NCBI GenBank assembly: GCA_013399015.1
Contig: VWZX01004666.1
Location: 5,238,979 to 5,302,978 of the forward strand
Source of the DNA: Galbula dea
Lineage: Eukaryota; Chordata; Aves; Piciformes; Galbulidae
Direction of reading: 5' to 3'
DNA length: 64,000 nucleotides
In this document: piece by piece, positions 1-12,741 of the stretch
Numbering within the stretch: the first letter of the stretch is position 1
How the letters are laid out: every line of letters begins with the position of its first letter
The notes under the pieces: generated by a model
Databases searched by the model: none
The model's input: only the letters and a program-made list of their open reading frames with translations
Told to the model about the DNA's origin: nothing
Made by a program: the position numbers and the translations under genes

Positions 1-256
1 ACACCTAACCCACGAACCCCCCTCCCGGCCCTCACGTCCCCTGCAAGGAGGAGCACAGCCCTCTCCCGTCCCCACACCGCCTGGCCAGTGGCATTGGCCA
101 GCTGCAGCTCCCAGCAGCTGCCTCCAGGTTACTGTGCTGGAAGACTAAGCAGTGAAACCAAATAGGGGACAGCCCAAGCAGGGGAATTCCTCTGCCTTCC
201 CTCAAAGAGGCCAAATGCAGCAGAAGAAAGCAGCCAGTCAAGCTTGTTTGATAGCT

Positions 257-262
257 TTATTG
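257..262 (-). terminator. Distal poly(A) signal candidate AATAAA
   Basis: AATAAA on the minus strand (GAAGCAATAAAGCTATC), followed by a U-rich stretch (TTTCTTCTGCTGCATTTGG). It could mark an extended ST3GAL3 3' UTR of about 4.1 kb, the end of an unrelated transcript, or nothing. No coding homology was found between it and 4373. Confidence 0.3.
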
Positions 263-1246
263 CTTCCGTGATATGACTGAATTGATGTGACATAAGACGG
301 CTTGGAGGAGCCTGCAAGACTCTTGCCCTCCCTGCCTAAAGGGAAAGTTAAAAAAAAAAATCACAGAAACTAAAACTAATTTTAAAAACTCATTGAGTTC
401 TTGCATCTTAGCTTGGTACAGTACCGGCAAGCACACTGGCCTTTGGACCGAGTCTCTGTGCAGGCTGTGTGAGGTGCCGGTGCCCAGAGAGGCTGAGTAG
501 TGGCCTGAGTCACCCACACTGATCGACACGTCTCTAATACTGCGTGTGATGTGCACCTGGACTGATGGCACGCATCCTGCTGGTGCCCGTGGAGCTCTGT
601 GCGGTGGCTACATCCCTGCCAGGCAGTCTGGAAACCCTTGCCTGCCAGTGGTGCTGCCTGTACCCAGCCTGCCTGCCTCTGTTTGATACAGAGAGCCCTG
701 TCCTGACACCTTCCCCCTCTCCCAGCCGTGCCCACAATAAGGGGTAAAGCAGTATGGCAGGGCTGCCCTGCTGCTCCCTCCCAGGAAAAGGAGATGCTGG
801 AAGCCCAGAGATGCTGGGCAAGCCATGCTGCGCTGCAGAAGACCCTGTTGCTGCCTTGTGCTCCCTGGCTGTGATGCCTCTGTTTGGCATGTGTGAGCCT
901 GAGGCCACAGCATGGTCACTCTTAATGGGGTGAGCTATTGGAGGAAACCCAATGGTGGTGGGCACTGGGGAGGGTTGTATGCCACAAATGCACGAGCAGC
1001 CCATGCTCACGGTGTGGTCAGCAGAGCAGCAACTCTCTGGCAGCCCCTCTCTGCCTGGAACAGCACCTGTTGGCTGGCCTGCAACTCCCCAGACCTACTC
1101 TCTGCCCCAAGTTGAAGCAAAATCCTACTGTGGGATCTGCCTTCCTGAGCTCCCTGCACTTCCCTGGCCTCTCTCTAGGCAGGTTCCCTGCCACCTGAGT
1201 GGCCTTTCTGCACCACAGCGTGTCAGAGGCACCAGGCAACCCCGCT

Positions 1247-1256
1247 CTATATTTAG
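1247..1256 (+). promoter_or_regulatory. TATA/MEF2-like A+T box in GC-rich surroundings
   Basis: CTATATTTAG fits the MEF2 consensus (YTAWWWWTAR) and also contains a TATA-like TATATTTA core. It stands out because the flanks are GC-rich. Function is not shown, and a 10-base match can occur by chance. Confidence 0.25.
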
Positions 1257-1886
1257 GCTGTGGAGAATTCCCCTGGGCTCTCCCTTCCGAGCTGAAAAGG
1301 TGAGTCACTCTGAGGGAGAGGCCAAGACTCACATCCGTCCCAGTGACCCTGCTCTGACCCGCATGCACTGCTCCGAGCTGGCAGGACTGCAGTGTTTCGG
1401 AGGGCGGGAGGTGGCTGCAGGTGCACGCAGGGAGGCAGCCAAAGAAACAGCATCCAGGAGCAAAACCCAGCGCTTCACACTGCTCCTAGGGCTGCCGTGC
1501 ATGCCCCCATTGCCTGCCTGTAGGCCTGCTCCATGGGTGTGCTTGCCCCACCAATGTTAAATGGGACAGTGAGCCTCTGGCCCCAGGAACAACCCCACAT
1601 CCTCTCTTTCCTTCTACTTGCAGGTGATCCTGACACACTACACTCACCCCAGACCATGCTCTCATCTATTTGGCCTGGGCACTTCTGCCTGGAGACCCCA
1701 TCAAGACAGAGGGATGGGTTTGGAGTCCCCTGTCTCATCTGCAGGGACAGCTTTTCATCAGGACTTGGTCCTGGCCATGGTGGGAAGCTGTGATGCCAGA
1801 GAAAGCAGAACAGGCGCCATGCTCTCTCCTTGGACCTAGAGCCAGTGAGCTGGAAGATAAAGGTGCACCGTAGCTCTGTAGTGCTC

Positions 1887-1892
1887 AATAAA
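1887..1892 (+). terminator. Plus-strand AATAAA, possible end of a short transcript
   Basis: AATAAA in GTGCTCAATAAAACAG on the plus strand, followed about 40 bases later by a GT-rich stretch (ATGGGGGTGCTT). It lies downstream of a good plus-strand splice acceptor (TTTCCTTCTACTTGCAG, ending at 1623) and donor (AAAAG/GTGAGT at about 1299). It is listed only as a candidate because no coding frame supports it. Confidence 0.25.
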
Positions 1893-4045
1893 ACAGACTA
1901 AATCAAACTAATACCATCACAAGTCTCCATGGGGGTGCTTCCTCCAGGTGCTGGAGAGGAGCCCAGCATGGACATGGAAGCCCCTTCACCTCCCCTCCTC
2001 TTCTTTCTCCTCCTCCTGGCTGCAGCCACCCACTGTCTGGCATCTCAGCTTACTGTAGCATATGGATGTGGCTCATCATCCCTTCACTGCTCCAGGGCTC
2101 CTGCAACAGCTGATTAAAGGCCCAGTTAAGCATCAAGGCAGATAGTGGAGGGCGAGTGCCCACCCTTCCCCAACCACAACCTTCCCAGGTCCAGCTCAGG
2201 CACCCCCACTGCCACCGTGGCAAGGGGCTCCATGGAAGATGGACCCAGGTCCAGGTGACACAAACTGCAAAGGGAGTGTTGCCTGGTGGGACTTATGGAA
2301 ATCCAGTCCTTTGAACTTGAGCAGAAAAAACAAATTGGGGAAGAATATTCAAATGAGTATCTGTCCCAGCATATACTCAAAAAACTGCTGTAAACTCCAG
2401 GTCTCCATGCTGGAAACCTCACAGAGCATCCTGGGGTGAGGCATGTACCAAGGGGAGCCAGGATTGCCTGGCTGGTAGGCCAAAGGGACAGGGGCAGGTG
2501 GAAGAGGAGAGGAGAGCCTCCCAGCATCTGTCTTCTGCAGCCTGGAAGAGGCAGGCTCTTTGAGTTGCGTGCAGGCAGCTCCCACAAGGCAAGCAGCAGC
2601 CATGACCAGAAGCTGGACATAACTCGCCCCTGAGCAAGCTCCTTGGCTACAGGCACACCATGCAGGAGAGGCTCCTGACGGGAACATCCCACATTGGTCC
2701 GTGGGCAGCACCTAGTATCATGTCCTGAGAGCTGCCTCTCTCTTCAGCCTGGTCTCAAACCATTCCATACAGTTTGTTCCTCTGCCCTATGCCTGGGTCT
2801 TTGCCTGCCCCTCCTGCACAGCCCCTTCTGGGGTCTCAGCCCTAGAGACATAGCCTCCTGAAAGACAGTGGGAGCAGAGGCAGCCTAAGGGAACCATGCA
2901 AGCCCTGCTCTGAGCATCCCCTGCCTGCACACTGGTGCCTTGACACACAGGAACTAGACTCAGGACAGTGCCCTTGGGTGCAGTCCAGCCTTCAAGCAAG
3001 GAGAGCCTGGGAGCCAACTTCCACCTGTAACCATTTCCCTGTCAATCCCCCTTCTGCCCACGATCCCCAGCTGGCTGAGACCTCCCTGCTGTCCTCACAC
3101 TTGGCCACTTTGCTCAGTTTGTTCCTGCTCCTCTGAAACATGTAGACAAACAAATGTGCAAATACTGCATCTCAGGACCAAGACGGCAAAGGAAGAGACA
3201 TGCTAGAGCAGCACAGAAGGATCTTCGAAATGAAGTGAGCAGGGTCTGAGCAGAAAGTGAGGGTTCCCAGCAGGCCTTCACTGGTGCCAGCAGGTTCCAC
3301 CATCAGTAAGGTCACACACCACTTAAACAGGGAACACAACTAAGTCTGGGACGTAAAACAAACATCTTCGTTGGCCTGCTCTCAAATTGTACACCTTCAG
3401 ATCTCTGTGCAAGATCTGACTTCCTTCCAAAGAATAAACTACTCCTCTCCCCTACAAAAACCCCCCACGGGGTGACACCAATCTGCATGGATTCCACAGG
3501 AGCCCTGCACAGCAGGCACAAACCAAGAGGCCTGAAAGCCTTGAGTACAATGAGGCAGGCTCCTCAGCACCGTGACAGGCAGGAAGGTGGGGAGGGTCTG
3601 CTGCAGGCAGAGAAAGCCGTTGGCTCCCTGCTCCACCTTGGCATCGTGGCAGAGGCAGACCAGGAAAATGGCTATGGAAAATGCAGCCAAGCAAGTGGCT
3701 GTTGCTGCCGCCTCTATGCAGGAAGCAGGAAAAAGTGCAGAAAAACAAACCCATGCTCATCTCCATACAGAAGCTCCAAGTGGAGAACGAAGGAAATCCA
3801 TTATTCTCCCCTCGAATTATAGCAGCACCAACGACACCAAAGTTTTGGACGGATTTGTTTTCCTGGGGAAAGGTCTGAGGCCAGTGACAACACAGATGGA
3901 GCATGGAGAGGCCAGTTTTTTTGCAGGGCTATGCACAAGCAGACTTTGCCTTGCACCTTGGTATTTTCTAGTGTGATTCCAGCAGAGTTTCTTTTAAAAA
4001 ATACCTTGTACATTCAGGCTTTGCTGCCTTGGGGCAGCGTCACCT

Positions 4046-4373
4046 CTCATTTGGCACAAATCATTTTATTCACAAACCTTTCTTCTCCCTCCTAAGTCTT
4101 TCCTGTTTAATTCAGGACACAGAAGATCCATCTGTGATGCAGGGTTCAAGAACAGTCTACTCAGCCCCTTGCCCACCTCCTGCCAGCTCCAGGCTTGGAG
4201 GCAGCAGATTCAACCTTTGTGCAGACTGGCAATGCCAGAGGGTCCTCCCAGAGCACCTGGGCATCTCTGTGTCTTCAGCGAGGTGGGACTCTTGCAGGGG
4301 GCTGCCAGTGCCTGCTCCCAGAGCTGCAGCATGTATTTTCATCTCCTCCCTTGGAGGCAGAGGCTGCAGCCAC
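4046..4373 (-). other. ST3GAL3: Probable ST3GAL3 3' UTR (short form)
   Basis: Minus-strand sequence from just after the stop codon to about 20 bases past the nearest AATAAA (4070-4065). No conserved coding signal is seen. The 3' limit is inferred from the poly(A) signal alone, and a longer UTR is possible if that signal is not used. Confidence 0.55.
4065..4070 (-). terminator. Poly(A) signal AATAAA nearest to ST3GAL3 stop
   Basis: Canonical AATAAA on the minus strand about 305 bases after the stop codon. A weaker ATTAAA lies at 4111-4106. The downstream minus strand has GTG and GAGAGGTGA elements but no strong U-rich tract. It is the first canonical signal after the stop, hence the preferred end of the transcript. 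Confidence 0.5.
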
Positions 4374-4463
4374 TCAGATACCACTAGTTAGGTCAGTGAT
4401 GACTCGGGCTTTCACCAGCTTCCGCAGGAACTCCTTCTCCCGCTGGATGTTGTGCGTCCAGGA
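4374..4463 (-). CDS. ST3GAL3: ST3GAL3 last coding exon, sialylmotif VS and stop
   Basis: A 90-base coding segment with acceptor CTTCCAG above 4463. It has 29 codons and a TGA stop at 4376-4374. It encodes SWTHNIQREKEFLRKLVKAR followed by VITDLTSGI. His at about residue 350 and Glu at about 355 (HNIQRE) form sialylmotif VS (HxxxxE), whose His acts in catalysis in the family. The C-terminal peptide is the same as mammalian ST3GAL3 as remembered. The exon is too short and lacks a Met, so an ORF search would miss it. It was found by extending the gene downstream and looking for the conserved C terminus. It presumably runs on into the 3' UTR. Confidence 0.97.
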   Translation of the reverse strand, partial: SWTHNIQREKEFLRKLVKARVITDLTSGI

Positions 4464-6732
4464 CTGGAAGGAAATGGGAGAGACAGGAGGTCAGAAGCTA
4501 TCTTGGCTAAGCATGCTCCTGTCCCTCACATTGCAGGAGACACCAGGGGCAGGACAGTGGAGACAGAGCCCATTGCAGACCAGAAGAGCCCTTGCAGACA
4601 AAGGGCTTTCTCTTGCTTAAAGCAAATGCAATCAGCAGGGTCAGACCCAGGTACCCAAGGTAGGAGGTCTCCCCGTGGGTGACTTTTTTTGGCATGGTGA
4701 GATCTGGGCAACCCAGGTACCTTGAGCAGATGTAGCTGGTTACAATGCCCTCCCAAGCCACTGCACACAAGAGTTCAACACTGCAGCATTAATGGTGATG
4801 TATGCTGGGGAACAGACCTGGCAGAGAACAAGGTGCCCCTGCCAAGGGACGTCTCTGGGGAATGCATGTAGTTGCATGCAGCTGAAAAGCCCGAACACCA
4901 GCCCCACCATGATAGACTCTTGCCTCTGCTAGCCCTGTCAAGAGGAAATCACGTGCTAAAGGTTACGCTAATACAATGCAAAGGATGAAATGGTCACATC
5001 TCCCAGCCAGGCATTTCAAAGCTGGTGTGCTCCCTGCTGCAGGCTTTAGCTGTGATCACAGCGTTTGCCATCACACCCCTGCACTTATACTATTAAAGTA
5101 CTTAATGAAAACAGTAAGTGGTTTGTGTCCCTGGAGAGACCAAGGCAAAGCACGGAAAAGCAACTTTCCCCAAAATCTCCCAATAGGGCAAGAATCCCAG
5201 TAAATGAATCTAGGTCTCCAGCACAGTGCTTGGGCCAGCAGGTAATCTGAGCTGTAAATACAATTCAGAACATGATAAAATCACAGTACAGGAGCCTCCC
5301 TGAAATGGCCTCAACCAACAAAGTGCCAGCCAAGCAAGCCCTCTGATGGCACTTTGTCACAGGTATCTAAACCCAGTTTAACCACTGCAAAACCGTGGGC
5401 ACCTGTCTGCAAAGCACTGGTTGCATCCATCACACACAGCTCTCCTGTTACCTGCTGCTTGTTCTGTCCTGCCCAGGACAAGCAGCTCTCAGCTGTGACT
5501 GCTGTGGCACTGACAGCCCCAGACATAGCATGCAGTCTGCTGCCAAGAGGTCCAAGGGGCTGCAGGTCCCTCTCTAGTTATCCTGCACACTTTGGAGATA
5601 TGTCTCTTGCTGTAACTGTGTGTTTACAAGCCAAATCCATTCCCTCAGTGTACAGAAACAAACAATGACAGTTGAAGCCGCTAAGGAAAGTTCATGCAGG
5701 TCTTTTCTTGTAACCTGTATTTTGACTTCCTTTGCTTCCAATGACACTGTTACCTGAATGCTGCAAAGGACACACCAGCATGGGGAACAACAGGGACATG
5801 GTAAGCTGTTCTGGTGCTCTTTGGGACTCTGAAAATGCAGAAGACCTTGTCTCTGAACTGAAAAGACACTGCCCAGAAACAACTCGGTGCTTGGCCTCTG
5901 CTACCATAAAAGCAGAAACTAAAAACTGTCGCTGGGAAGAAAGTTGGCTTGTAAAAGGAAAGAAGTATGAATTTCAGAAAGCAGCAGTGTGACCAATGGT
6001 GGTGCAGAACAGAGGGAGCTAGGCAAGCCGGTCTGCGTGTGCCTGTCACTTGGTGCCAGAGAGCCAAGATCCCTTGATGTGCTGGAAACAGTCCCACATC
6101 TGGCATGTCAGCTGGGGGTCCCAGGCTTGGCTCTAACCATGCAGCAGCATCTCTTGACAACACAGCCCCTTGCTAGCGACGCAGGGCACCTGCAGAGGCA
6201 GCCAAGTGTGCACGTGTGCTCCTGTCAACAGGCAGTGAGCAGCTGTCTTCCTGGCACTGAGGACATGCTGGAACACCAGGTCTCACTGCGTTCACTTACA
6301 TCTGTCTTGGCTTGCTGTTCAAAGCCTATCTGGAGCACTAAGGAGCCTGATGTGCCTGATACATCATAGCACAAGCTGATCTCTTATTCATGTCTTTTGG
6401 CCTCTTCAAACAGTATGAGACATCAACTGGTTTCACCTAGGACAACCTGCTAGTGTCCCTTGGTACAGATGGTAACTGGGGAAGTAACCACTTCTAGGCA
6501 AACTCAAGCCACCTAAAACATCAGCTCAGGTCACATGCAAATGCCTTATCTGATGACAAGAGGAAATCGGCTTTGTGAAAGATAAAAGTGGAGCAGGAAT
6601 TTAAGCACAGGAGGTGGATAATAAAACTTTGGGCCAACAGTTGCAGCCTCTCAGATTATGGCCAGTTCTGGCTCTAGCACTGACTGGAAGGCTGTTGGCA
6701 AGACCTTGAAACTAGCTGCTCAGCATCCAGTA

Positions 6733-6760
6733 TGCTCTGCACCCAGTCTGCTCTGCACCC
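6733..6760. repeat. 12-base direct repeat
   Basis: TGCTCTGCACCC at 6733-6744 and 6749-6760, a 16-base period with two copies. Confidence 0.75.
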
Positions 6761-9437
6761 TGGGCACTGCCATAAGCTCCACTTTCCAAGCAGAAAGCCA
6801 CATGTAAGAGAATTCAGGCTGTGGCTTCAGCCATATATCGCAGTGGTGTCTGTGGCAGTAGTTTCAGATGTTTTGTGGCTGAATATAAGACCACAGAGGA
6901 AGAGGATTCCTGGGGAGGATGGGTTTTTGTCCCTCCCAAAGAGCACCAGCAGGGTGCTCAGTGTGGTGCTGCTCCTCCCACATCTGACAGCAAGCCGGGC
7001 AGGAGAGATGAGGCATGTCTTCAGCACCAGCTCTGGTTACTGATTACAGGAGAAGGACTCGCCTCACTGACAGACAAAGCTAACCAGGCAAAAGATGTTG
7101 CATTCTAGCACCGGTCACAGCAGTGGGGAGAAGAACCAGAGCACATTTCTCAAAACTGCCGGAGTGAGGCATCTCACTCCCATTCCCCATTACACCCTAA
7201 ACCCCGTAGCACCCTAGGTAGTGCTTAGCAGGCAGGAGGGCTCTGTGAGGTGGCTTCAGGGTCTCATGAAAAGCCAGGTCTTGGCAGGCTCAGATTTGCT
7301 TCTGGGCCAGGACCGTGTTATGGCTGTTGCAAAAATAAGTTCTCTTTTGTCACCCATCACTGGGTAAGCCAAGGTGCTCTGTATAACCAAGTTGTCCTGG
7401 AAATCTCTGAAATCTTTCAGCTGATGCATGTTTTGAGCAGCAGCAGGATGGTAAAAAAGAGCCAACACTCTGGCCACTTAGGTTCCCACAGACAGAGTTG
7501 TGCTGTCAGTGTTCATTTTGACATTTTAATCACAGAGCTGTGAGCAGGATCCATGTCTGCAGGATGATGACATGAAGCAGCTCCAATGCTGGTGGTTTAT
7601 TCCTGCTACTACTACAAAGAAGCCTTTTCCTGCCCTTGGATGCTGGACGTGCTTTGGCTGTGCTGGCAGGATGCTCACTGTCCCTTCTGACTGCTTTGAC
7701 TCTCTCTTCCCGTTCACACTGAGCCATTATTGTCTCTTTTTCTATCCTGTATGTGGGATTGTTCATGTCCACAAACCTCTTGCCTGAAGTCTTGAAGCTA
7801 TACCTCAGTACCACAAGCAGAAAATTCCATTTCCTCTCTTGTGAATCAGCACCTCCAGACAGCGACAGAGCATCTTGGAGAATTCAGTGCCACTTCCACC
7901 TTCTTGTCCCTGCACATCACGACCACTGCTGCTTCTGCAACCCAGTAGACTCACTCTGCCCTTTCCCTGCTCCTCCCTCACATCAAGCAAGCCTCCAGTA
8001 CAGCTTTCATTTGTGCGAGCAAACGGGTTGCTTGTCTGAACACATGGCCAGACTAATGAACTTCTGGGAGTTCCAACAGGAAGGTCCCAGGAGGCTTCAG
8101 AGCCCTTTTGTTCTTTGGGGATCAGGCTGGGATTTCCTTTGCTTTGCGTCTCTCCCTGAGTAGCAGATACTTGCTCTTTTCAGCAGAGAGAGAAGCAGCA
8201 GGAGAGAGTTGCTCTGCAAGCATATGCACTGTTATGGCTGTCCATCCCAGAGAGGTGGCAGTGGGTCTGACTGTTCGGTCACAGTTATTAGATCAAAATT
8301 TATCATCTGTTGAAGCCACTTTTCAGGGTTATGCAAATATAGCAGTCCCAAACCACCTGTCCTTTTTTTCTTCACAGTTCCACAAGGAAGCACAAAACAT
8401 CCTCTATGCCTTCAAAAGAAGCCAAGTAGCATATTTTAAGAGTAGGAATGTTTCAGAGACCAACCCAGGAGTAAGGTAAGCTCCCTGGCTGTAATCAGGT
8501 ACAATCAAGGAATGCCTCACCTTCAGAGCATGTTAGTCTTCTCAAGTATATTGCAATATTTTAAAATAAAGAAAGATTAAATCAGAGAGAGTTAAGTCAA
8601 TGAGGAATGCACTCAAGAAAAATAGCAAGTTGTAAAGCAGGAGGTTTCTCAGGTCTGTTGCATCTTCTGTATTTCTGCAAGTCCCTGAAAACCTGCACAG
8701 AAACCATGGAGGCAATAAGAAGTGCTAGTTCACTGCTAACAGTTTCCAGTCTCCACTAGTGCTAATTTATCTCTGCCTTTAACATTCACCACCTTGTCTC
8801 TACAGCTGCTCATTCTTCATGATTCCCTCTTGCCCACACCCTTGACTGTTCCTGACATGGTGACTAGGTGTTTTATGGCTATCCTTGAGCTGCACGTTCA
8901 CCTCCCATGAAGCCAGTGCCCTGCCTCATTCAGGATCTGTTGCTCCCTCCTCTCTCAGTCCAGCTGACAGGACACGGAGCACCGCAAACTGCCTCATCTC
9001 ACTGGTACTCTGTCAGGAGACACAAAAGGGAGGGCTGGGCACCCTCATCTTTTCATTTTTAGGACAGGTACACATGGCTCCTTTATGCCCAGTCAACTTT
9101 TACACCAACTTGAAATTTTAAACAGCTCTTTTAGCTGTTAGCTCCTGCTTATCCTTAATACGTACAGAGAGAACAACTGTATCTCTTGTCAGCCTTCATT
9201 TTACCAAGCTAAACAAGCCATGTCTTCCTTCTACCAAAATAGACCAACATAGGTTGTTCATTTCCTCTATGAAAACTGGGAAATTTCCTAGAAGTGCAGT
9301 AGCAACCTCTGTCCCTATTTACCCCAAATATACTTCTCATGAACCAGAAAAAAGGCTCACCACTGCCTCTTGCAGAGGCAATTGTCTCCCCACCAAAAAA
9401 AGTCCTTTCTTTAAGTCTTTTCAGAGCTGTATTTGCC

Positions 9438-9455
9438 TTTTTTTTTTTTTTTTTT
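9438..9455. repeat. T18 homopolymer
   Basis: Uninterrupted run of 18 T on plus in an intron. It is not next to a recognised retroelement end. Length is likely polymorphic. Confidence 0.95.
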
Positions 9456-12400
9456 AACCCCACAGTAACACCCTGGCACACTGAATTATCCTATGATTTA
9501 TTTCTACCTATGTAAGCACTTTACCTCTTCTGCCATTGCCAAATAATGCTATTCCAGCTTAGAGCCAAAATTTCTGGTATTGCCCCAAATAGCATGACCT
9601 TCCATTCATACTCGTGGTTTCATGCCACCCAGTTTACTCCTGTTCTCAAGATGCTCACGGTCTTTCTGGATGGTATTTTAATCCTCCTTTGTATTGACCA
9701 CACCTGGTTTTGTCTCATCACAAATTCCACTTGCACACCATTGCCTTCTGTGCCAAAAATCATTAAAGCAAACACTAAATGTGACCTCCCACGGAGGAAC
9801 TCCCAACTGTCCATTCAGTGCTGCTCTTTGTGTTCTTCTTTAAACAGACTATTCACATACAGGTGTTGCACCAAACTGTAGCTTCTGAAGCTTAACTAAT
9901 AATATCTCTCAAGGCACAGTATCGCATGCTTAGCTGAACTTCAGACAGACTGGGCTACTACACTTCCTCTGTCCCCAGAAAGATTTCTCTTTTTTTTAAT
10001 CAAGTACAGACATTAAAATAGTTTTTGTAACCTGTCTTTGGCAAACCCATGTTGTGTTTGCTTTCAGGATTTAATTATTCTTTCATTTAAACTCTTCTCT
10101 GAAGTTTTGAATAGTACCTCTGAGGTCAGATTAAGAGGTCTGAATTTGACAGGATTACTTTCCTTGCCTCACTGCCATTCCCCCAAAAAAGAAAGGAAAA
10201 AGAGGTATTACATCCACCACAGTCTAAGCCTGTGTAACCTGATAGATTTATTGGGGACCTTTTCCTTTGGACTTGTAGGTTGTCTTAACACTGCAGTGGT
10301 TTGAACAGAGATCTCTCTGGCTCTCACATCTAGTGCATTAGCTTCAACAGCTTTCAGCTTTCACTGCTGATCCAGTAATTTTTAGTTTCTGTGAACTTCT
10401 GACTGTAAGCCACCCTTTCGCTGACATTCATCATATCACCCCTATGGAGGTAATATATTCACTCATGTTGTTCCCACTTACGCTCTTTAACCCCTACGTC
10501 TTCTGCTTCCTTCACCTCCTGGATGCCACAGCCCTGGCAACCCTTTCCTTGTTTCCACATTGTCTGTTTGGAAGGGGGACAATCTAGTGTTTGTCCATTT
10601 TCCTTTGCAAGATGTCATTCAACTTGATTTACACCAATTTCCACTTTACCCCTCTCCTTCCTAACCATCAGGGTGAAGTCTCCTGATGCTCTCTTCCACT
10701 CCTTTTACTTCTAACACCACTTTGAAGCAGGCTTTTAATGAAGTTACATCTACAGCCTTTTTCTGCAGTTCCCTCCTTGCTGCAAACATGAATTGAAGAT
10801 AATTTTTGCACTTTCCACAAAAAATTTCAAGTCCCTGAGCTTTCAGTGCATCTGCTTTTGCTGGCCCATTCTCCTAGGATAGGCCTAAATTCAGATAGTC
10901 AGAACCCGCACACATATCCCAATTCCACTAAGTGTCCTGCCAGAGCTACTGAGTGACAGCCCATCATCTAGATATAGCTTTGCTTATCAAGCTCCATCCT
11001 TGTGAATGCAAAATCTGAGCTATAACATTCCTTCTGACACCTTTCCATTTAATTTACCTATGAAGGCATTTGATTAAAGGCTATTTCTTAAGATGTTCCT
11101 CTGCAAGCTCTTCATGCCTGCTAAAAACAGCTTTAAAAGACCATCAGCTCTTCTTGTGCTCTTTTGGTTGGTGAGAAGAGCTGTGCTAGCTACTGCATCT
11201 GGGAAAACCTGGGCTCTTCCCTTGACAGTCATACTGGCTCCTACTGTGGAGCCATGACTGTGTGGTTTCTCATGGCATCTAGCACTCCAACAGAAGTCTT
11301 TATTCAATGCTGGGATCAGCAGCTGGGCTCTAAGCACACACTTGTAGATCTTTTACTGTCTTTCCCTACAGAGATCTTGCCCAAACTCTACTTCTGCTTT
11401 TGTTCATCCTACAGCCTTACCTTCCTTCTTAGTGCACAGTGGCACCTCATGAGTGTTACCATTCTCCTGTCCTACTGAACAAGGCAATACCTGTGTTCTG
11501 GTCATGACTGCTATTCCATCAATCTTTTCCAGATTTCTATTACATAGGCACACAGTCCTTATGCACAGGAACAGCATGGGAGGCCTTCATTCAGCCAAAA
11601 TGCTGTCAAACAGGTGGCTTTTAAACAAAGACAAAAATGTATAAACCTCATCAGTCATCACTGCCGGCCCCAAGAAAAAGCACTGCCCTTTCATAGGTCC
11701 CCCTGCCCCAGCCCCTAACCTCCCTCTCCAAAGCTGACCTCCATTTCAGTCTGCACCATTCCTTGCACTCCAATTGCAATTCATCAGCCAGGCTCGAATA
11801 GCTGTGTTTTCAGTCTATAAATCACCAGGCTAGACATCTGCCCAGCTTTCAAAGGAGTTTTGTTCTTCTTGTTGGCTACCGCAAACTTTAAGGTACTTGG
11901 AGGCCCAAAGCAGCCCAATCACCCCCTCCCAAGCAACTTGCGTTGGTTTGAAATGCAAAGGACAGCTTCACAGAGAGAGTCTAGATGATGATAAAGCACT
12001 ATTGTTTGTGCCTTTATGGACTGAGACTCCAAACTTGGTGTTTGTGGATTATTCTGAGAGGTAGCTGCTGGCGGGGAGAGACAGAGGCAAAGCTGTGTGT
12101 CACTGCGTGCTGCAGGCCACCTCCCCTGGCCCTTGTGACAGCCCTTACAGAAGCTGAATAAGAAGTGTTACAAGATGGTGTCCTCCAGCATCCCACAAAG
12201 ACCTGCTGGGGGAGTGGAGCCAATGATCAGAAAGAAGCCATCAAAGGCAGTCATGCCACATCCCCCTCGGGTCAAGCAGTGAATCACTGAAGTGCCAAGC
12301 ACAGCTGTATCAAAGGAGCTGACACCTCCAACAGCATCGGCACTGCCGCTTGATCTGCTTCTACAGTGAAAAGAAGACCAGTCAGCAGCTCCACCATGCA

Positions 12401-12726
12401 ATGCAAATGCTGCAGATGGGCTCTGGATGGATAAAGGTGGCTTTTAACCATACACTCTCCAAATGCATAAGGCAGTCTGCAACCAGATGCTGAGAAGACA
12501 GCTCAGGATGTTCCCTGTGTGGTGTTTGAGGTGACTCCTTGCTCACATTCTTGCTCCTGCATAAAATGACCAGGAGACTGAAGCTCACCTTTGCATCACA
12601 AGGCTGGCAAAGGCTGTGTGCTGAGGCAGAGCACATGGAAGAGGGATGCTGGGAGCCAGTCCTATGCTTCCTTCCCATGATTCCAGACAGCCTCCTGTTC
12701 TCTCAGTTTCATCTACTCCTTACAAC

Positions 12727-12741
12727 TTTTTTTTTTTTTTT
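12727..12741. repeat. T15 homopolymer
   Basis: Uninterrupted run of 15 T on plus, about 190 bases before the divergent CR1 fragment. Confidence 0.95.

Larger units (their letters stand above)
1..4045. other. Intergenic 3' flank of ST3GAL3, relatively GC-rich
   Basis: No recognised protein-coding exon, RNA gene or CR1 copy was seen on either strand. The first 2.8 kb look GC-richer than the introns and are full of CTG/CAG-type words, so many medium-length ORFs occur by chance. One is a 202-codon frame on plus at 952-1560, which resembles no protein known to me. An 11-base A run lies at 350-360. In mammals the next gene downstream is ARTN. I looked on the minus strand for its cysteine-knot pattern and did not find it, so the neighbour probably lies below position 1 or differs. 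Confidence 0.5.

Noticed and set aside
534..1010. 158-codon minus ORF considered as a possible ARTN or other downstream gene
   Set aside because: No cysteine-knot spacing or other domain. It overlaps several unrelated frames.
952..1560. 202-codon plus-strand ORF, the longest in the window
   Set aside because: It lies in GC-rich sequence poor in stop codons, with equally long frames on other strands. The product is low in structure and matches no family I know.
1968..2117. Signal-peptide-like frame (PSPPLLFFLLLLAAATHCLAS) on plus
   Set aside because: The hydrophobic run is encoded by a C/T-rich polypyrimidine tract ending CTGGCTGCAG, which reads as Leu/Phe/Pro by chance. The frame stops soon after with no domain.
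7530..7814. 94-codon basic minus ORF (KETIMAQCEREERVK segment)
   Set aside because: Not recognised, and no convincing splice signals at its edges. Kept only as an intronic chance frame.
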